DNA of 61,255 nucleotides from Candidatus Moranbacteria bacterium UBA2206 (GCA_002328565.1 DCUU01000020.1:1-61255), one strand, 5' to 3'; positions 41,801 to 48,573 are shown, numbered from the stretch's first letter. Program-made: numbers and translations. Notes: generated by a model from the letters alone, not told the origin.

Positions 41801-42012
41801 TGCTGGATGTTCTAAATATTATCAAAGACGAAGCGATTGTTGATTGGTACAAAAACGGAGATGTGAAGCGCAAAATGATGAACGCTATTGATGATTATTT
41901 ATATGATGTGGTCAAAAATAAAAAAAACATAGAGCTGACCCATGAAGAAATGAAAGCGATTATTGATACCGCAATGCAATTGGCGGAAAATAATAATGAG
42001 GTTATTGCTTAA
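38812..42012 (+). CDS. hsdR: Type I restriction endonuclease subunit R
   Basis: A 1066-aa translocase-nuclease. The N-terminal PD-(D/E)xK nuclease has RPDIVCF and AIIENKK (Asp and Glu-x-Lys near 151 and 167-169). The SF2 motor has Walker A VWHTQGSGKSLTMVMF (about 337-352), DEAH (446-449), GFTGTP and the motif VI-like QAIARVNRLHENK. The C-terminal region is helical and binds M. All catalytic motifs are intact, so restriction is likely active. Confidence 0.96.
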   Translation: MLEKVHFDEARQSQLTFIELLLNMGYKYISAEESLKQRQNDTTNFILSDIAVKKLMEINSYEIDGVDYKFSEKDVRDAIDELENIQYEGLIDTAQKIYNIIMPTSGGKTIKVNHSGKSMSKNFRFIDFKNPENNEFHVTAEFEATGKQNIRPDIVCFVNGIPFAIIENKKSSVSVLEAIGQLNRYQNPEHCPRLFAYAQLLVGTNNKEFQYGTTGTPNKFYAVWKEKEISKVEMDVRVKNLIQKQIPSDIYNQILIDLNGATDGHIQKLDRLPTQQDRGVISLFEPVRLLDLTKNYILFDAGVKKLSRYQQYFAIHKMLKRIDEEEVTEKKLARRKGGLVWHTQGSGKSLTMVMFVKALIENPHISNPRVIIVTDRKDLDKQIKDTFKNCNLKKDVIQATSGQHLLDLIKEKNLSVITTLVHKFESAHKKNTGLVDLDKNIFVLVDEAHRTQNGIANLEMNRIIPGACYIGFTGTPLMKNEGESWRKFGGYIDKYTIDDALEDKIILPLIYEGRYTEMTQDSEQIDRLEKRQADRICDNSSNKYIAKAQKAINAKVIKDNPGRIREISYDIEKHYCENFQNTGLKAQIVAPSKFSAVLFQKFFESSGKVRTAIVISDEHEDGDEENTHKKEVVAYLDKVRENNGNVSKYEKDVIESFKHNEDGIEIIIVVDKLLTGFDAPCNTVLYLTKDLRDHNLLQAIARVNRLHENKKLPKTAGYIIDYSENAKNINTAMKLFGNYDELDVKGTLIDVSEKIQELEQSYGLVHDIFKEIKSSSDDEAYLQFLSDGPKRETFYKALNDFIKNLNECFVLQEFVHEFDHLDVYKKELKKLMELRRAASLKYADRIDLAQYKQSLINILDKYVDARGVELLTKQVNITDRKQFEEAIENLGSDKSKAEAIAAQTQKTITEKMDMDPEFYERFSKKISEILEEMRVGKMADIEALKQMKLIRDDVVDKKDETLPDKISSHKGADVFYRNLRESFGKHIADDQVYIDVVLDVLNIIKDEAIVDWYKNGDVKRKMMNAIDDYLYDVVKNKKNIELTHEEMKAIIDTAMQLAENNNEVIA

Positions 42013-42021
42013 AATAAAAAT

Positions 42022-42720
42022 ATGAATAAGTTTGTGTATGGATCGTTTGCGTATGAATATGAGCTTATACGGGAAAATCGAAAGACCCTAGGTCTCACCG
42101 TTATGCCCGATATGAGTATTTTCGTAAAGTGTCCGCTAAGAGCGGATGCCCAGCGCATTGAAACATTCCTAAAGAAGAAGTGGTTTTGGTTGCAAAAGCA
42201 ATTGAATTTTTTCAAGAAATTTCAAAAAAAGATTTACAAGAAAGAATATGTGTCAGGAGAGAGCTTTTTATATCTTGGCAGGCAATATCAATTAGTTGTT
42301 AAAAAAGCAAAAGAAGATAAAGTGGTTTTGCAAAATGGAAAACTAGTATTTTTTACAACTCAATCAGTGAGTGATGGTGTGCATACGCGGATATATTTGA
42401 ATGCTTGGTATAACAGACGGGCTCGAGAAATATTCAAAGATAGATATGAGGAGGTATTCAAAAAATTTGATTATGATCAAAAGTTGAGGTTGGAAATACG
42501 GAAAATGCCCAAGCGTTGGGGTAGCTGTGCGCGAGGAAAAAATATCGCTCTTAACCCCCTTCTCATTCACGCTTCAAAAGATTGCATTGATTATGTGATT
42601 ACTCACGAGCTTTGCCATGTGAAATATAAAAATCATGATAAGCGATTTTATAAATTGATGAATTCCAAATATCCAAAGTGGGAGAGGATAAAAGAGAAAT
42701 TGGAGATGAGGCTCTCGTAA
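42022..42720 (+). CDS. YgjP-like (DUF45) metallopeptidase
   Basis: A 232-aa protein with the YgjP/DUF45 layout: an N-terminal beta region (LIRENRKTLGLTVMPDMSIF), KRWGSCARGKNIALNPLLIH and the zinc motif ITHELCHVKYKNHDKRFY with HExxH. This family is often found downstream of hsdR in type I loci. It starts 9 bp after hsdR. Substrate unknown. Confidence 0.9.
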   Translation: MNKFVYGSFAYEYELIRENRKTLGLTVMPDMSIFVKCPLRADAQRIETFLKKKWFWLQKQLNFFKKFQKKIYKKEYVSGESFLYLGRQYQLVVKKAKEDKVVLQNGKLVFFTTQSVSDGVHTRIYLNAWYNRRAREIFKDRYEEVFKKFDYDQKLRLEIRKMPKRWGSCARGKNIALNPLLIHASKDCIDYVITHELCHVKYKNHDKRFYKLMNSKYPKWERIKEKLEMRLS

Positions 42721-42837
42721 TACAAAAAATTTATTACGTAATATGTTAGATTATCTAGCGTTGTGTGCTAAAAGGATAAAATCTCAAATCTTGCAATTTT
42801 TTGCCTATTTTCTTGTAGTATAGTACGATTGCACTAT

Positions 42838-44643
42838 ATGGGAACCGAAATAGAAGAAATAAAAGCAAAACTCAATATAGTTGATGTTTTGGGCGAATAT
42901 ATTCGACTGGACAAGGCAGGGGCTAATTATAGGGCACTCTGTCCTTTTCATAATGAAAAATCCCCGTCTTTTATGGTGAATGAAGAGAAACAGTTTTGGC
43001 ATTGTTTTGGTTGTCAAAAATCAGGCGATATCTTTGCTTTTGTGATGGAAATGGAAGGGTTGGAGTTTCGAGAAGCGTTGAATTCATTGGCTGAAAAAGC
43101 GGGAGTGAAACTGCAATCCTACAGTCCACAAAAATCGCAGGAGAAAAATCGAACATTGGAAATCTTAGAATTAGCCACGAAATTTTATGAAGTGCAACTG
43201 TGGAAAGGGGAGGGTAAGGAAAAAATATTGAAATATTTAAAAGATAGAGGGCTTAATGATGAAACTATCAAGGAATTTCGTTTGGGTTATGCGCCGAACG
43301 GCTGGAGAAATATATTGTCATTTTTATTAAAAAGAGGATATAAAATTGAAGAAATAAATAAAACGGGATTGCTTGTAAAAAAAGAAAATTCGCAAGATTA
43401 TTATGACCGCTTTAGGAATCGAATTATTTTTCCAATCGGCGATTTTTCAGGGAAAATTTTGGGTTATACGGCGCGGGTGACTCCCGGAGGTGATGAATCA
43501 CAAGCTAAATATGTCAATTCTCCAGAAACGGACTTTTATCATAAAAGTCGGATTCTCTATGGCCTAGACAGAGCTAAGATTGAGATAAAAAAGCAAGACG
43601 CAATTCTTTTGGTGGAAGGACAGATGGATGTGATTGCTTCACATCAAGCTGGGATAAAAAACACTGTAGCGGTGAGTGGTACCGCGCTTACGCTCGAGCA
43701 AATTGCTATTATAAAAAGATACACAAAAAATATTCAAATGTTTTTTGATATGGATAGTGCCGGGGAAAATGCCACCAAAAAAAGTGTGAAATTATGTTTG
43801 TCCAGTGGTATGGCAGTACGAATTGTGAGCTTGGAAAATGGAAAAGACGCGGCTGATATGGCCAAGGAAAACCCGAAAAAGTTAGAAGAAAATGTGGCTG
43901 GTGCGTTGCCTGTTATGGAATATTTTTTGAAAAGGACATTTGAAAAATTTGATAAAAATAAAGTGGAGGATAAGAAAAAAATAACCACAGAAATGTTGGA
44001 TATAATTTCAAATTTAGAAAATGAAGTGGAAAAAAATTATTGGATAAAAAAAGTTGCGCAAGGATTAGGTGTTTCAGAATCAGCATTGACGGATGAGCTT
44101 AAAAAGGCTAGTCTTAAAGATAAGAACTACAAAGATAGTGGCCCGAAAGAAGATATTGAAAGAATCGGACCAAAAACTAAAAAAGAGATGCTTATTTGGG
44201 AAATGATCGGCCTCATGTTGGTTTCGAGTTTTGTTTGGAAAAAAGCGGGAGAAGAAGCAAAAACAAATAAATTTTTCTTGCCGGATAATCTTTTTAAGCT
44301 GATGGTGGAAAAGGGAGAAGAAGTTAATTTTGATTTAGCAATTCTCTTGAATAAAATTATAGACAATAGAGAGCTTAGTGAAAAAGCGCAAACTCTATTC
44401 TCTCGCAAAAAATACCAATTGAATTTGAATAATAATTTAGAAGAAATAATAATCGAAGATCCTTGGAAAGAATTTCAGGCTTGTCAGCGAGAAATGGAGA
44501 GAGAGGAAAAAAAGGAAGAACTGAATCGCATAGGGAATGATTTGAAATTGGCCGAAGAAAGAAATGATGTGCAGGCAAAAATGTTTCTGCTCGAACAATC
44601 AGACAAAATTTCCAAAGAGTTAGCAAAATTAATGGAACTTTAA
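42838..44643 (+). CDS. dnaG: DNA primase
   Basis: Makes RNA primers for replication. About 601 aa. The CHC2 zinc finger has Cys35, His38, Cys56 and Cys59 (CPFHNEKSPSF, HCFGC). The RNA polymerase core has LKDRGLNDETIKEFRLGYAP and FRNRIIFPIGDFSGKILGYT. The TOPRIM domain has VEGQMDVIASHQAGIKNTVA (near 259) and FFDMDSAGENATKKS. A divergent helicase-binding C-terminus follows. The ATG at 42838 is preferred over an in-frame TTG at 42829. It pairs with rpoD in the conserved macromolecular-synthesis order. Confidence 0.95.
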   Translation: MGTEIEEIKAKLNIVDVLGEYIRLDKAGANYRALCPFHNEKSPSFMVNEEKQFWHCFGCQKSGDIFAFVMEMEGLEFREALNSLAEKAGVKLQSYSPQKSQEKNRTLEILELATKFYEVQLWKGEGKEKILKYLKDRGLNDETIKEFRLGYAPNGWRNILSFLLKRGYKIEEINKTGLLVKKENSQDYYDRFRNRIIFPIGDFSGKILGYTARVTPGGDESQAKYVNSPETDFYHKSRILYGLDRAKIEIKKQDAILLVEGQMDVIASHQAGIKNTVAVSGTALTLEQIAIIKRYTKNIQMFFDMDSAGENATKKSVKLCLSSGMAVRIVSLENGKDAADMAKENPKKLEENVAGALPVMEYFLKRTFEKFDKNKVEDKKKITTEMLDIISNLENEVEKNYWIKKVAQGLGVSESALTDELKKASLKDKNYKDSGPKEDIERIGPKTKKEMLIWEMIGLMLVSSFVWKKAGEEAKTNKFFLPDNLFKLMVEKGEEVNFDLAILLNKIIDNRELSEKAQTLFSRKKYQLNLNNNLEEIIIEDPWKEFQACQREMEREEKKEELNRIGNDLKLAEERNDVQAKMFLLEQSDKISKELAKLMEL

Positions 44644-44671
44644 TTTTTATATTATCTCTTAAATATTTACT

Positions 44672-46012
44672 ATGGCTAAAGTTAAAAAAAATAAGAAAAA
44701 AATCTTGAAAAATAAAAAAACTTCGAAGAAAATCAAGGTGAACCCGAAGAAGAATAAAAAGAAAAATCTTTCTGGAAAAAAGAAAGTTGTTTTTAAGAAG
44801 GCTAAAAAAAAGACTAAAATAGCGCCAAAAAAGAAGATTGAGAAAAAAAAGCCAGCCAAGAAAAAGGTCGTCAAGCAGATTTCCAAGAGGATGGAAGAAA
44901 AAAATTCCCAAAGACGTGGGGATATTGACGAATTGGTTTATCGCGGAAAACAAAGAGGATTTATCACTGAAGATGAGATCTTGCATGTAATTCCAGATGC
45001 AGAGAGGGATATTGAAAAATTGGAAGAACTCTATGAAAAATTAGAAAGCAAGAATATTCGAGTGGTTAATTCCGATGAAATGATTCGCATGGAAACAGAT
45101 AGGGTTTCTGAAGATTTTGACAAGCAGAAAACCGGCAAGAAAAAAACAAGAAAAGAAATGATGGATGTCGGTCCAGAAGAAGCTTCTTCGGATTTAGTAC
45201 AGATGTATCTTCGAGAAATTGGTCGAGTGGATCTTTTGAATACGGAAGAAGAAATAAGTTTAGCCAAAAGAATTGAAAAGGGTGATGCGATGGCCAAGCA
45301 AAGACTAACCGAAGCTAATCTTCGACTTGTGGTGAGTATCGCCAAAAAATATGTTGGTCGTTCACATAATCTTTCGCTTTTGGATTTGATTCAAGAAGGT
45401 AATATTGGACTTTTTCGCGCAGTGGAAAAATTTGACTATCGAAAAGGCTATAAATTTTCTACTTATGCAACTTGGTGGATTCGTCAAGCCGTCACTCGCG
45501 CACTAGCTGATCAATCTAGAACAATTCGTATTCCGGTGCATATGGTGGAAACGATTAATAAATATACGCAAATTACCAGAAGACTAGTGCAAGATCTTGG
45601 GCGTGAACCACTTCCGGAAGAAATTGCAGTAGAGATGGGAATAGAGGTGGACAAAATTCGCCACATCCAAAAAATTTCTCAAGAAACAGTTTCTTTGGAA
45701 ACTTCTGTCGGAGACTCTGACGACGACAGTGTACTTGGAGATTTCATTGAAGACACGGAAACAGTGATGCCCAATCAAATTGCCAGCCGAAAAATGCTCA
45801 AAGAACATGTGGTGGAAATTCTAAGAGACCTCACACCAAGAGAGCAAAAAATTCTGAAAATTCGTTTTGGTCTGGAGGATGGTGTAACTCATACCCTAGA
45901 AGAGGTGGGGCAGGAGTTTGGCGTGACTCGCGAACGAATCCGACAGATTGAAGCCAAGGCGCTGGAAAAAATTCGTGAACATAAAACTATCAAGAAACTT
46001 CGAGATTACTAA
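44672..46012 (+). CDS. rpoD: Primary sigma factor RpoD (SigA)
   Basis: A 446-aa housekeeping sigma-70. Residues 1-80 are an extreme Lys-rich extension with almost no acidic residues. Then come region 1.1-like (IDELVYRGKQRGFITEDEIL), region 1.2 (VQMYLREIGRVDLLNTEEEI), region 2 (NLRLVVSIAKKY, GLFRAVEKFDYRKGYKFSTY, ATWWIRQAVTRALADQSRTI), region 3 and region 4.2 (TLEEVGQEFGVTRERIRQIE). The -10 and -35 boxes seen across the window fit an ordinary SigA. The stop codon is followed immediately by a copy of the repeat found inside polA. Confidence 0.97.
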   Translation: MAKVKKNKKKILKNKKTSKKIKVNPKKNKKKNLSGKKKVVFKKAKKKTKIAPKKKIEKKKPAKKKVVKQISKRMEEKNSQRRGDIDELVYRGKQRGFITEDEILHVIPDAERDIEKLEELYEKLESKNIRVVNSDEMIRMETDRVSEDFDKQKTGKKKTRKEMMDVGPEEASSDLVQMYLREIGRVDLLNTEEEISLAKRIEKGDAMAKQRLTEANLRLVVSIAKKYVGRSHNLSLLDLIQEGNIGLFRAVEKFDYRKGYKFSTYATWWIRQAVTRALADQSRTIRIPVHMVETINKYTQITRRLVQDLGREPLPEEIAVEMGIEVDKIRHIQKISQETVSLETSVGDSDDDSVLGDFIEDTETVMPNQIASRKMLKEHVVEILRDLTPREQKILKIRFGLEDGVTHTLEEVGQEFGVTRERIRQIEAKALEKIREHKTIKKLRDY

Positions 46013-46013
46013 A

Positions 46014-46066
46014 AACGATGCTAATCTAGGAATAAATGCCAATCTACTAATTGCGAATAATATGAA
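46014..46066 (+). repeat. Dispersed repeat after rpoD (copy of polA 3726-3778)
   Basis: 53 bp with about 44 matches to the polA internal copy. It starts 1 nt after the rpoD stop codon. A single TTATCCACA (46068-46076) follows, which matches a DnaA box but stands alone. Confidence 0.8.
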
Positions 46067-46085
46067 GTTATCCACAGCTTCGGAT

Positions 46086-46113
46086 TTGACAAAAAAAATA
46101 GGTATGCTAAATT
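46086..46113 (+). promoter_or_regulatory. Promoter of mini-ORF module A
   Basis: TTGACA (46086-46091), 16 bp, TAAATT (46108-46113). The stretch TTGACAAAAAAAATAG is identical at module B (47159). +1 is at about 46120, the mini-ORF start codon. Confidence 0.65.
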
Positions 46114-46119
46114 AGTCTT

Positions 46120-46218
46120 ATGAAAAACATGCAAACTAAAATATCATTTATATTGTCTGTGATTATTTTGCTGGTCTTTGAGACCGGCCTTGGTTTACGT
46201 GAAATGAAAAAAGCATAA
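46120..46218 (+). CDS. Leaderless mini-ORF A, 32-aa hydrophobic peptide
   Basis: Encodes a peptide with a membrane-like core (ISFILSVIILLVFETGLGL) and the tail REMKKA. The ATG lies where transcription should begin. Codons 21-23 contain GAGACCGG (46180-46187), which can pair at 7 of 8 bases with the 5' arm of the downstream terminator. It is paralogous in layout to mini-ORF B (47194), which ends HKMKA. It could be a leader peptide or a small membrane peptide. Confidence 0.5.
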   Translation: MKNMQTKISFILSVIILLVFETGLGLREMKKA

Positions 46219-46247
46219 GGAAAAAAATCATTTCAAATAAATCAAGA

Positions 46248-46275
46248 CCGATCTCTTCAAAAGGACCGGTTTTTT
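46248..46275 (+). terminator. Terminator/attenuator of module A
   Basis: ACCGATCTCTT pairs with AAAGGACCGGT over 9 of 11 positions, followed by six T. CCGATCTC (46248-46255) could instead pair with GAGACCGG inside the mini-ORF, giving two exclusive folds. The sequence TTCTTTAAAAC follows, nearly the same as after module B. Confidence 0.65.
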
Positions 46276-46289
46276 AGTTCTTTAAAACA

Positions 46290-46352
46290 AAACTAGCAGT
46301 CAAAACAATAATTTTGCGAGAACTCGAAATTATTGGTTTGGCTGTTAGATGA
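46290..46352 (+). other. Long leader hairpin upstream of the 68-aa gene
   Basis: The first arm CTAGCAGTCAAAACAATAAT plus TT matches the inverse of AAATTATTGGTTTGGCTGTT plus AG at about 19 of 22 positions, with an inner CGAG-AA-CTCG. It separates the module A terminator from the next gene. Confidence 0.7.
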
Positions 46353-46383
46353 AAATAAACAAAAATATTATACGGGAGGGAGT

Positions 46384-46590
46384 ATGGATATAATTGTTAT
46401 AAGACCCATAGCAACTATGGGTGAAGAAAAAGCAATAGTTTCTCCAGGGGAATATAAATTGGTGTTAGTTTATATAGTAAAAGAAGGAAGAGATCTATTT
46501 TTCTTTCTTGGGCTAGAGGGCATCTGCGTTGGAGTGACTATGTTATGTATAATGGAAAAAATTGGTCTGATAAAAATAAAAAAACAGTAA
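46384..46590 (+). CDS. Hypothetical small protein, 68 aa
   Basis: Not recognised. The protein MDIIVIRPIATMGEEKAIVS onwards has one likely membrane helix (about 38-60, DLFFFLGLEGICVGVTMLCI). The start is set by a GGGAGGGAGT site directly upstream. It lies downstream of the module A attenuator-like leader and is followed after 14 bp by a 58-aa ORF. Confidence 0.5.
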   Translation: MDIIVIRPIATMGEEKAIVSPGEYKLVLVYIVKEGRDLFFFLGLEGICVGVTMLCIMEKIGLIKIKKQ

Positions 46591-46604
46591 GGTAAGGAGA
46601 AAAA

Positions 46605-46781
46605 ATGGATAACGATAAAGAAAAAAATATTATTCCAGATAAATCTGAAAAACCCCAGCCGTTCACGCAGATAATCTCTGCGCCGCCAATTGATTTGTCA
46701 GAGGCAATATTAAGGGCGGGGCTCGAAAAAAACAAGGGAATTCCAGTTACAGAAATTTTAACGGTTTATAAGAAATTATAA
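46605..46781 (+). CDS. Hypothetical small protein, 58 aa
   Basis: A small ORF with AAGGAG 6 nt upstream of its ATG. It begins MDNDKEKNIIPDKSEKPQPF and has a Pro-rich middle and a short C-terminal helix (AILRAGLEKNKGIPVTEILT). Soluble, no known motif. It is probably co-translated with the 68-aa gene. Not recognised. Confidence 0.45.
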   Translation: MDNDKEKNIIPDKSEKPQPFTQIISAPPIDLSEAILRAGLEKNKGIPVTEILTVYKKL

Positions 46782-46839
46782 AAAACTCTGTGCTACGGCA
46801 ATAGGGCTCGTAGTGTCCCGATACCCGGGTCTCCTTATT

Positions 46840-46866
46840 CTAGTTACTGGATACCCCATAACTAGA
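46840..46866 (+). other. Hairpin between small ORFs
   Basis: CTAGTTA and TAACTAG flank a short loop. It lies in the gap before the 49-aa ORF and could be mRNA structure. Confidence 0.4.
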
Positions 46867-46921
46867 AAGTTAGGAAAGGCAGTGTTGAACAATTAGAGTA
46901 GTATAGGAGGGAGGTGAAAGT

Positions 46922-47071
46922 ATGGCGGAGGAAGATAACGCTCCGAGAGAGCAGTTATCATCCGCAGTTCTTCCTGATTGTAAAAAAGATCAACAACAAT
47001 CGCAAGGATGGGTTGGTCAAGGAGGATACGATCCGGATGACTGTGGAGATAATTTTATCGGTAGCCGATGA
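46922..47071 (+). CDS. Hypothetical small protein, 49 aa
   Basis: A short ORF with a very strong GGAGGGAGG site 7 nt upstream. It reads MAEEDNAPREQLSSAVLPDC, then KKDQQQSQGWVGQGGYDPDD, ending with a second Cys. Hydrophilic, no membrane segment. A GTG at 46914 in another frame opens an 82-codon ORF, but the ribosome-binding site is too close to it. A hairpin follows (47094-47122). The call rests on the ribosome-binding site only. Confidence 0.4.
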   Translation: MAEEDNAPREQLSSAVLPDCKKDQQQSQGWVGQGGYDPDDCGDNFIGSR

Positions 47072-47093
47072 TAAATCATTTAGGCTATCGTGG

Positions 47094-47122
47094 GGAGAGC
47101 AGATGATTTCATCTGCTTCTCC
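47094..47122 (+). other. Hairpin after the 49-aa ORF
   Basis: GCAGATGA-TT-TCATCTGC inside GGAGA/TTCTCC. No T-run, so a weak terminator or processing site. Confidence 0.5.
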
Positions 47123-47158
47123 TCAAACTCTAAAAATAAAGTCAGTTTTTATATATAG

Positions 47159-47187
47159 TTGACAAAAAAAATAGAAGGCGCTAAGAT
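47159..47187 (+). promoter_or_regulatory. Promoter of mini-ORF module B
   Basis: TTGACA (47159-47164), 17 bp, TAAGAT (47182-47187), +1 at about 47194. The -35 and following A-run are identical to module A. Confidence 0.65.
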
Positions 47188-47193
47188 AGCAAT

Positions 47194-47289
47194 ATGTTAA
47201 AACAACCTAGTCAAAAATTTTATAGCTTTTCTTACTTTTATTTCTGGTTTAGCCAGATCGGTTTTGTTTTGCATAAAATGAAAGCATAA
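47194..47289 (+). CDS. Leaderless mini-ORF B, 31-aa aromatic peptide
   Basis: Encodes MLKQPSQKFYSFSYFYFWFS onwards, ending in HKMKA, very rich in Phe and Tyr. Its ATG is at the predicted +1. Codons 20-23 contain CAGATCGG (47254-47261), complementary at 7 of 8 bases to the 5' arm of the following terminator. That is the same relative place as in mini-ORF A. Together the two copies suggest a translated regulatory leader. Confidence 0.5.
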   Translation: MLKQPSQKFYSFSYFYFWFSQIGFVLHKMKA

Positions 47290-47318
47290 AAGACATATTC
47301 ATTTTAGATAAGCCAAAG

Positions 47319-47345
47319 CCGATCTCACGCGAGACCGGTTTTTTT
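47319..47345 (+). terminator. Terminator/attenuator of module B
   Basis: CCGATCTC-ACGC-GAGACCGG extended by AAAG/TTTT, then a run of seven T. TTCTTTGAAAC follows, as in module A. Confidence 0.8.
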
Positions 47346-47369
47346 GTTCTTTGAAACTGTTTTTTGGAG

Positions 47370-47428
47370 TTTTGATGGTTAAAATAATAATTTTATTTTT
47401 ATCTAGAATTTTTATTTTAACTATCAAC
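47370..47428 (+). other. Long leader hairpin upstream of the 131-aa gene
   Basis: TTGATGGTTAAAATAA and TTATTTTAACTATCAA are inverse at 15 of 16 positions. It occupies the same place as the long hairpin of module A but has a different sequence. Confidence 0.7.
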
Positions 47429-47473
47429 ACTAACCAACAAAAAACAAACAACAAGAAAGAGAGGAATTAAATT

Positions 47474-47869
47474 ATGAAAAAAGTAAATTTTACCGGCAGA
47501 AAAAGTCTTCCTGTTGATTTCGCTCAAATGACCGTGAATGATCTCGCATTGGCTCTGGAAATCATTAATAGTTTTTATGAAGATGCAGAGAAAAAAGACA
47601 GGGTCATTCAGCGCGATTTCAAGAAAGTCACTGTTCCCCTTAAGCTTCTCGCAAAAGTTTTTGGGGTGGAGTATTCAATAAATATTTCCAGAACAACAGA
47701 AATCGAAAAAACGCTTTCTGAAATTATGGAAAATATTAATGCTCTGTGTGATTTCGAGGAAACTTTTTTTCAAAGAATAAAAGAAAGTTTCCAAAAATCA
47801 GAAAAAAAACCCAAAACAAGAAAGATAGGTTTGGTCGAAAGAAAAGCTGGCGTTTACGTGGCTGGCTAA
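47474..47869 (+). CDS. Hypothetical protein, 131 aa
   Basis: Not recognised. A basic, helical, soluble protein (LALALEIINSFYEDAEKKDR, EKTLSEIMENINALCDFEET) with a Lys-rich segment (SEKKPKTRKIG) near the C-terminus. The start follows an AGAGAGGAAT site by about 9 nt. It is the only long gene downstream of module B and is followed by a hairpin (47886-47919). Confidence 0.6.
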   Translation: MKKVNFTGRKSLPVDFAQMTVNDLALALEIINSFYEDAEKKDRVIQRDFKKVTVPLKLLAKVFGVEYSINISRTTEIEKTLSEIMENINALCDFEETFFQRIKESFQKSEKKPKTRKIGLVERKAGVYVAG

Positions 47870-47885
47870 GCAACTCTTTCTTGAA

Positions 47886-47919
47886 GCAATGGCAGACGGT
47901 AACACCCGCCTGCCATTGC
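47886..47919 (+). terminator. Terminator-like hairpin after the 131-aa gene
   Basis: GCAATGGCAG (47886-47895) and CTGCCATTGC (47910-47919) form a perfect 10-bp stem. The tail is not T-rich. Confidence 0.6.
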
Positions 47920-47973
47920 CTCAAACTATTAAAATTGATAAACTTTAAATATTACTAAAAATAAATCAAACTT

Positions 47974-48549
47974 ATGTCTCAAAAAATTAAAATCGGTGTT
48001 TCGGGGAATCGAGGAAGTTTCTCGGAAGAAGCGGCTAATTATTATTGCGGAAAAAACAGCATAAATGAATACGAACTTTCCTATCTGACTAGTGTGGAAA
48101 ATGTTCTCTCGACATTGGACGAAGGAAAAATTGACAAGGGAGTTTTCCCAATTGAAAATTCTAATGGTGGAATTGTGATTGAGGCAGTGCAGGCTATGTC
48201 AAAACATATTTTCAACATTGAAAAAATGTTTGAAATAGACATCCGAATGAATTTGATGGCGAAAAAAGACATAAAATTAGAGGATATAAAAAAGATAACT
48301 TCTCATCAACAAGCGCTCAGACAATGTCGAATGTATCTCAAGCGAAAATGGCCGGAAGCAGAACTTTCTGAATATTGCGACACCGCTAGCGCAGCCAAAG
48401 ATTTGAGTGAGGGAACTTTGCCAGAAAATTCCGCGGTTATCGCTCCGAGAGTTTGCTCTGAGTTATATAATCTCGAACTCCTAGAAGAGGGGATCCAAGA
48501 TCTAAAGTTTAATTTTACAACTTTTATTGTGGCTGTTAAGGTTAAATAA
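47974..48549 (+). CDS. Prephenate dehydratase-like protein without ACT domain
   Basis: Converts prephenate to phenylpyruvate for Phe synthesis. The 191-aa chain has GVSGNRGSFSEEAANYYC, VFPIENSNGGIVIEAVQAM, SHQQALRQCRMYL and IAPRVCSELYNLELLEEGIQ. It ends in NFTTFIVA. The usual catalytic motif is NxTRF, so Thr replaces Arg here, which may alter activity. There is no C-terminal ACT domain, so Phe feedback is unlikely. It leads an operon with a prephenate dehydrogenase-mutase and an aminotransferase, though a palindromic element separates it from the latter two. Confidence 0.85.
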   Translation: MSQKIKIGVSGNRGSFSEEAANYYCGKNSINEYELSYLTSVENVLSTLDEGKIDKGVFPIENSNGGIVIEAVQAMSKHIFNIEKMFEIDIRMNLMAKKDIKLEDIKKITSHQQALRQCRMYLKRKWPEAELSEYCDTASAAKDLSEGTLPENSAVIAPRVCSELYNLELLEEGIQDLKFNFTTFIVAVKVK

Positions 48550-48573
48550 AAGATTAAAAAATTTAATACTTAT

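Noticed and set aside
44375..44986. A 203-codon minus-strand ORF opposite the dnaG-rpoD junction
   Set aside because: It is the antisense of Lys-rich rpoD codons (giving Phe/Leu runs) and overlaps two secure genes.
46068..46076. TTATCCACA, a perfect DnaA-box match, as a sign of a replication origin
   Set aside because: It is a single box with no cluster, no AT-rich unwinding element pattern and no dnaA or dnaN nearby. One 9-mer can occur by chance.
46914..47162. An 82-codon ORF starting with GTG at 46914
   Set aside because: The strong ribosome-binding site ends only 3 nt or less from this GTG, while it is ideally spaced for the ATG at 46922 in another frame.
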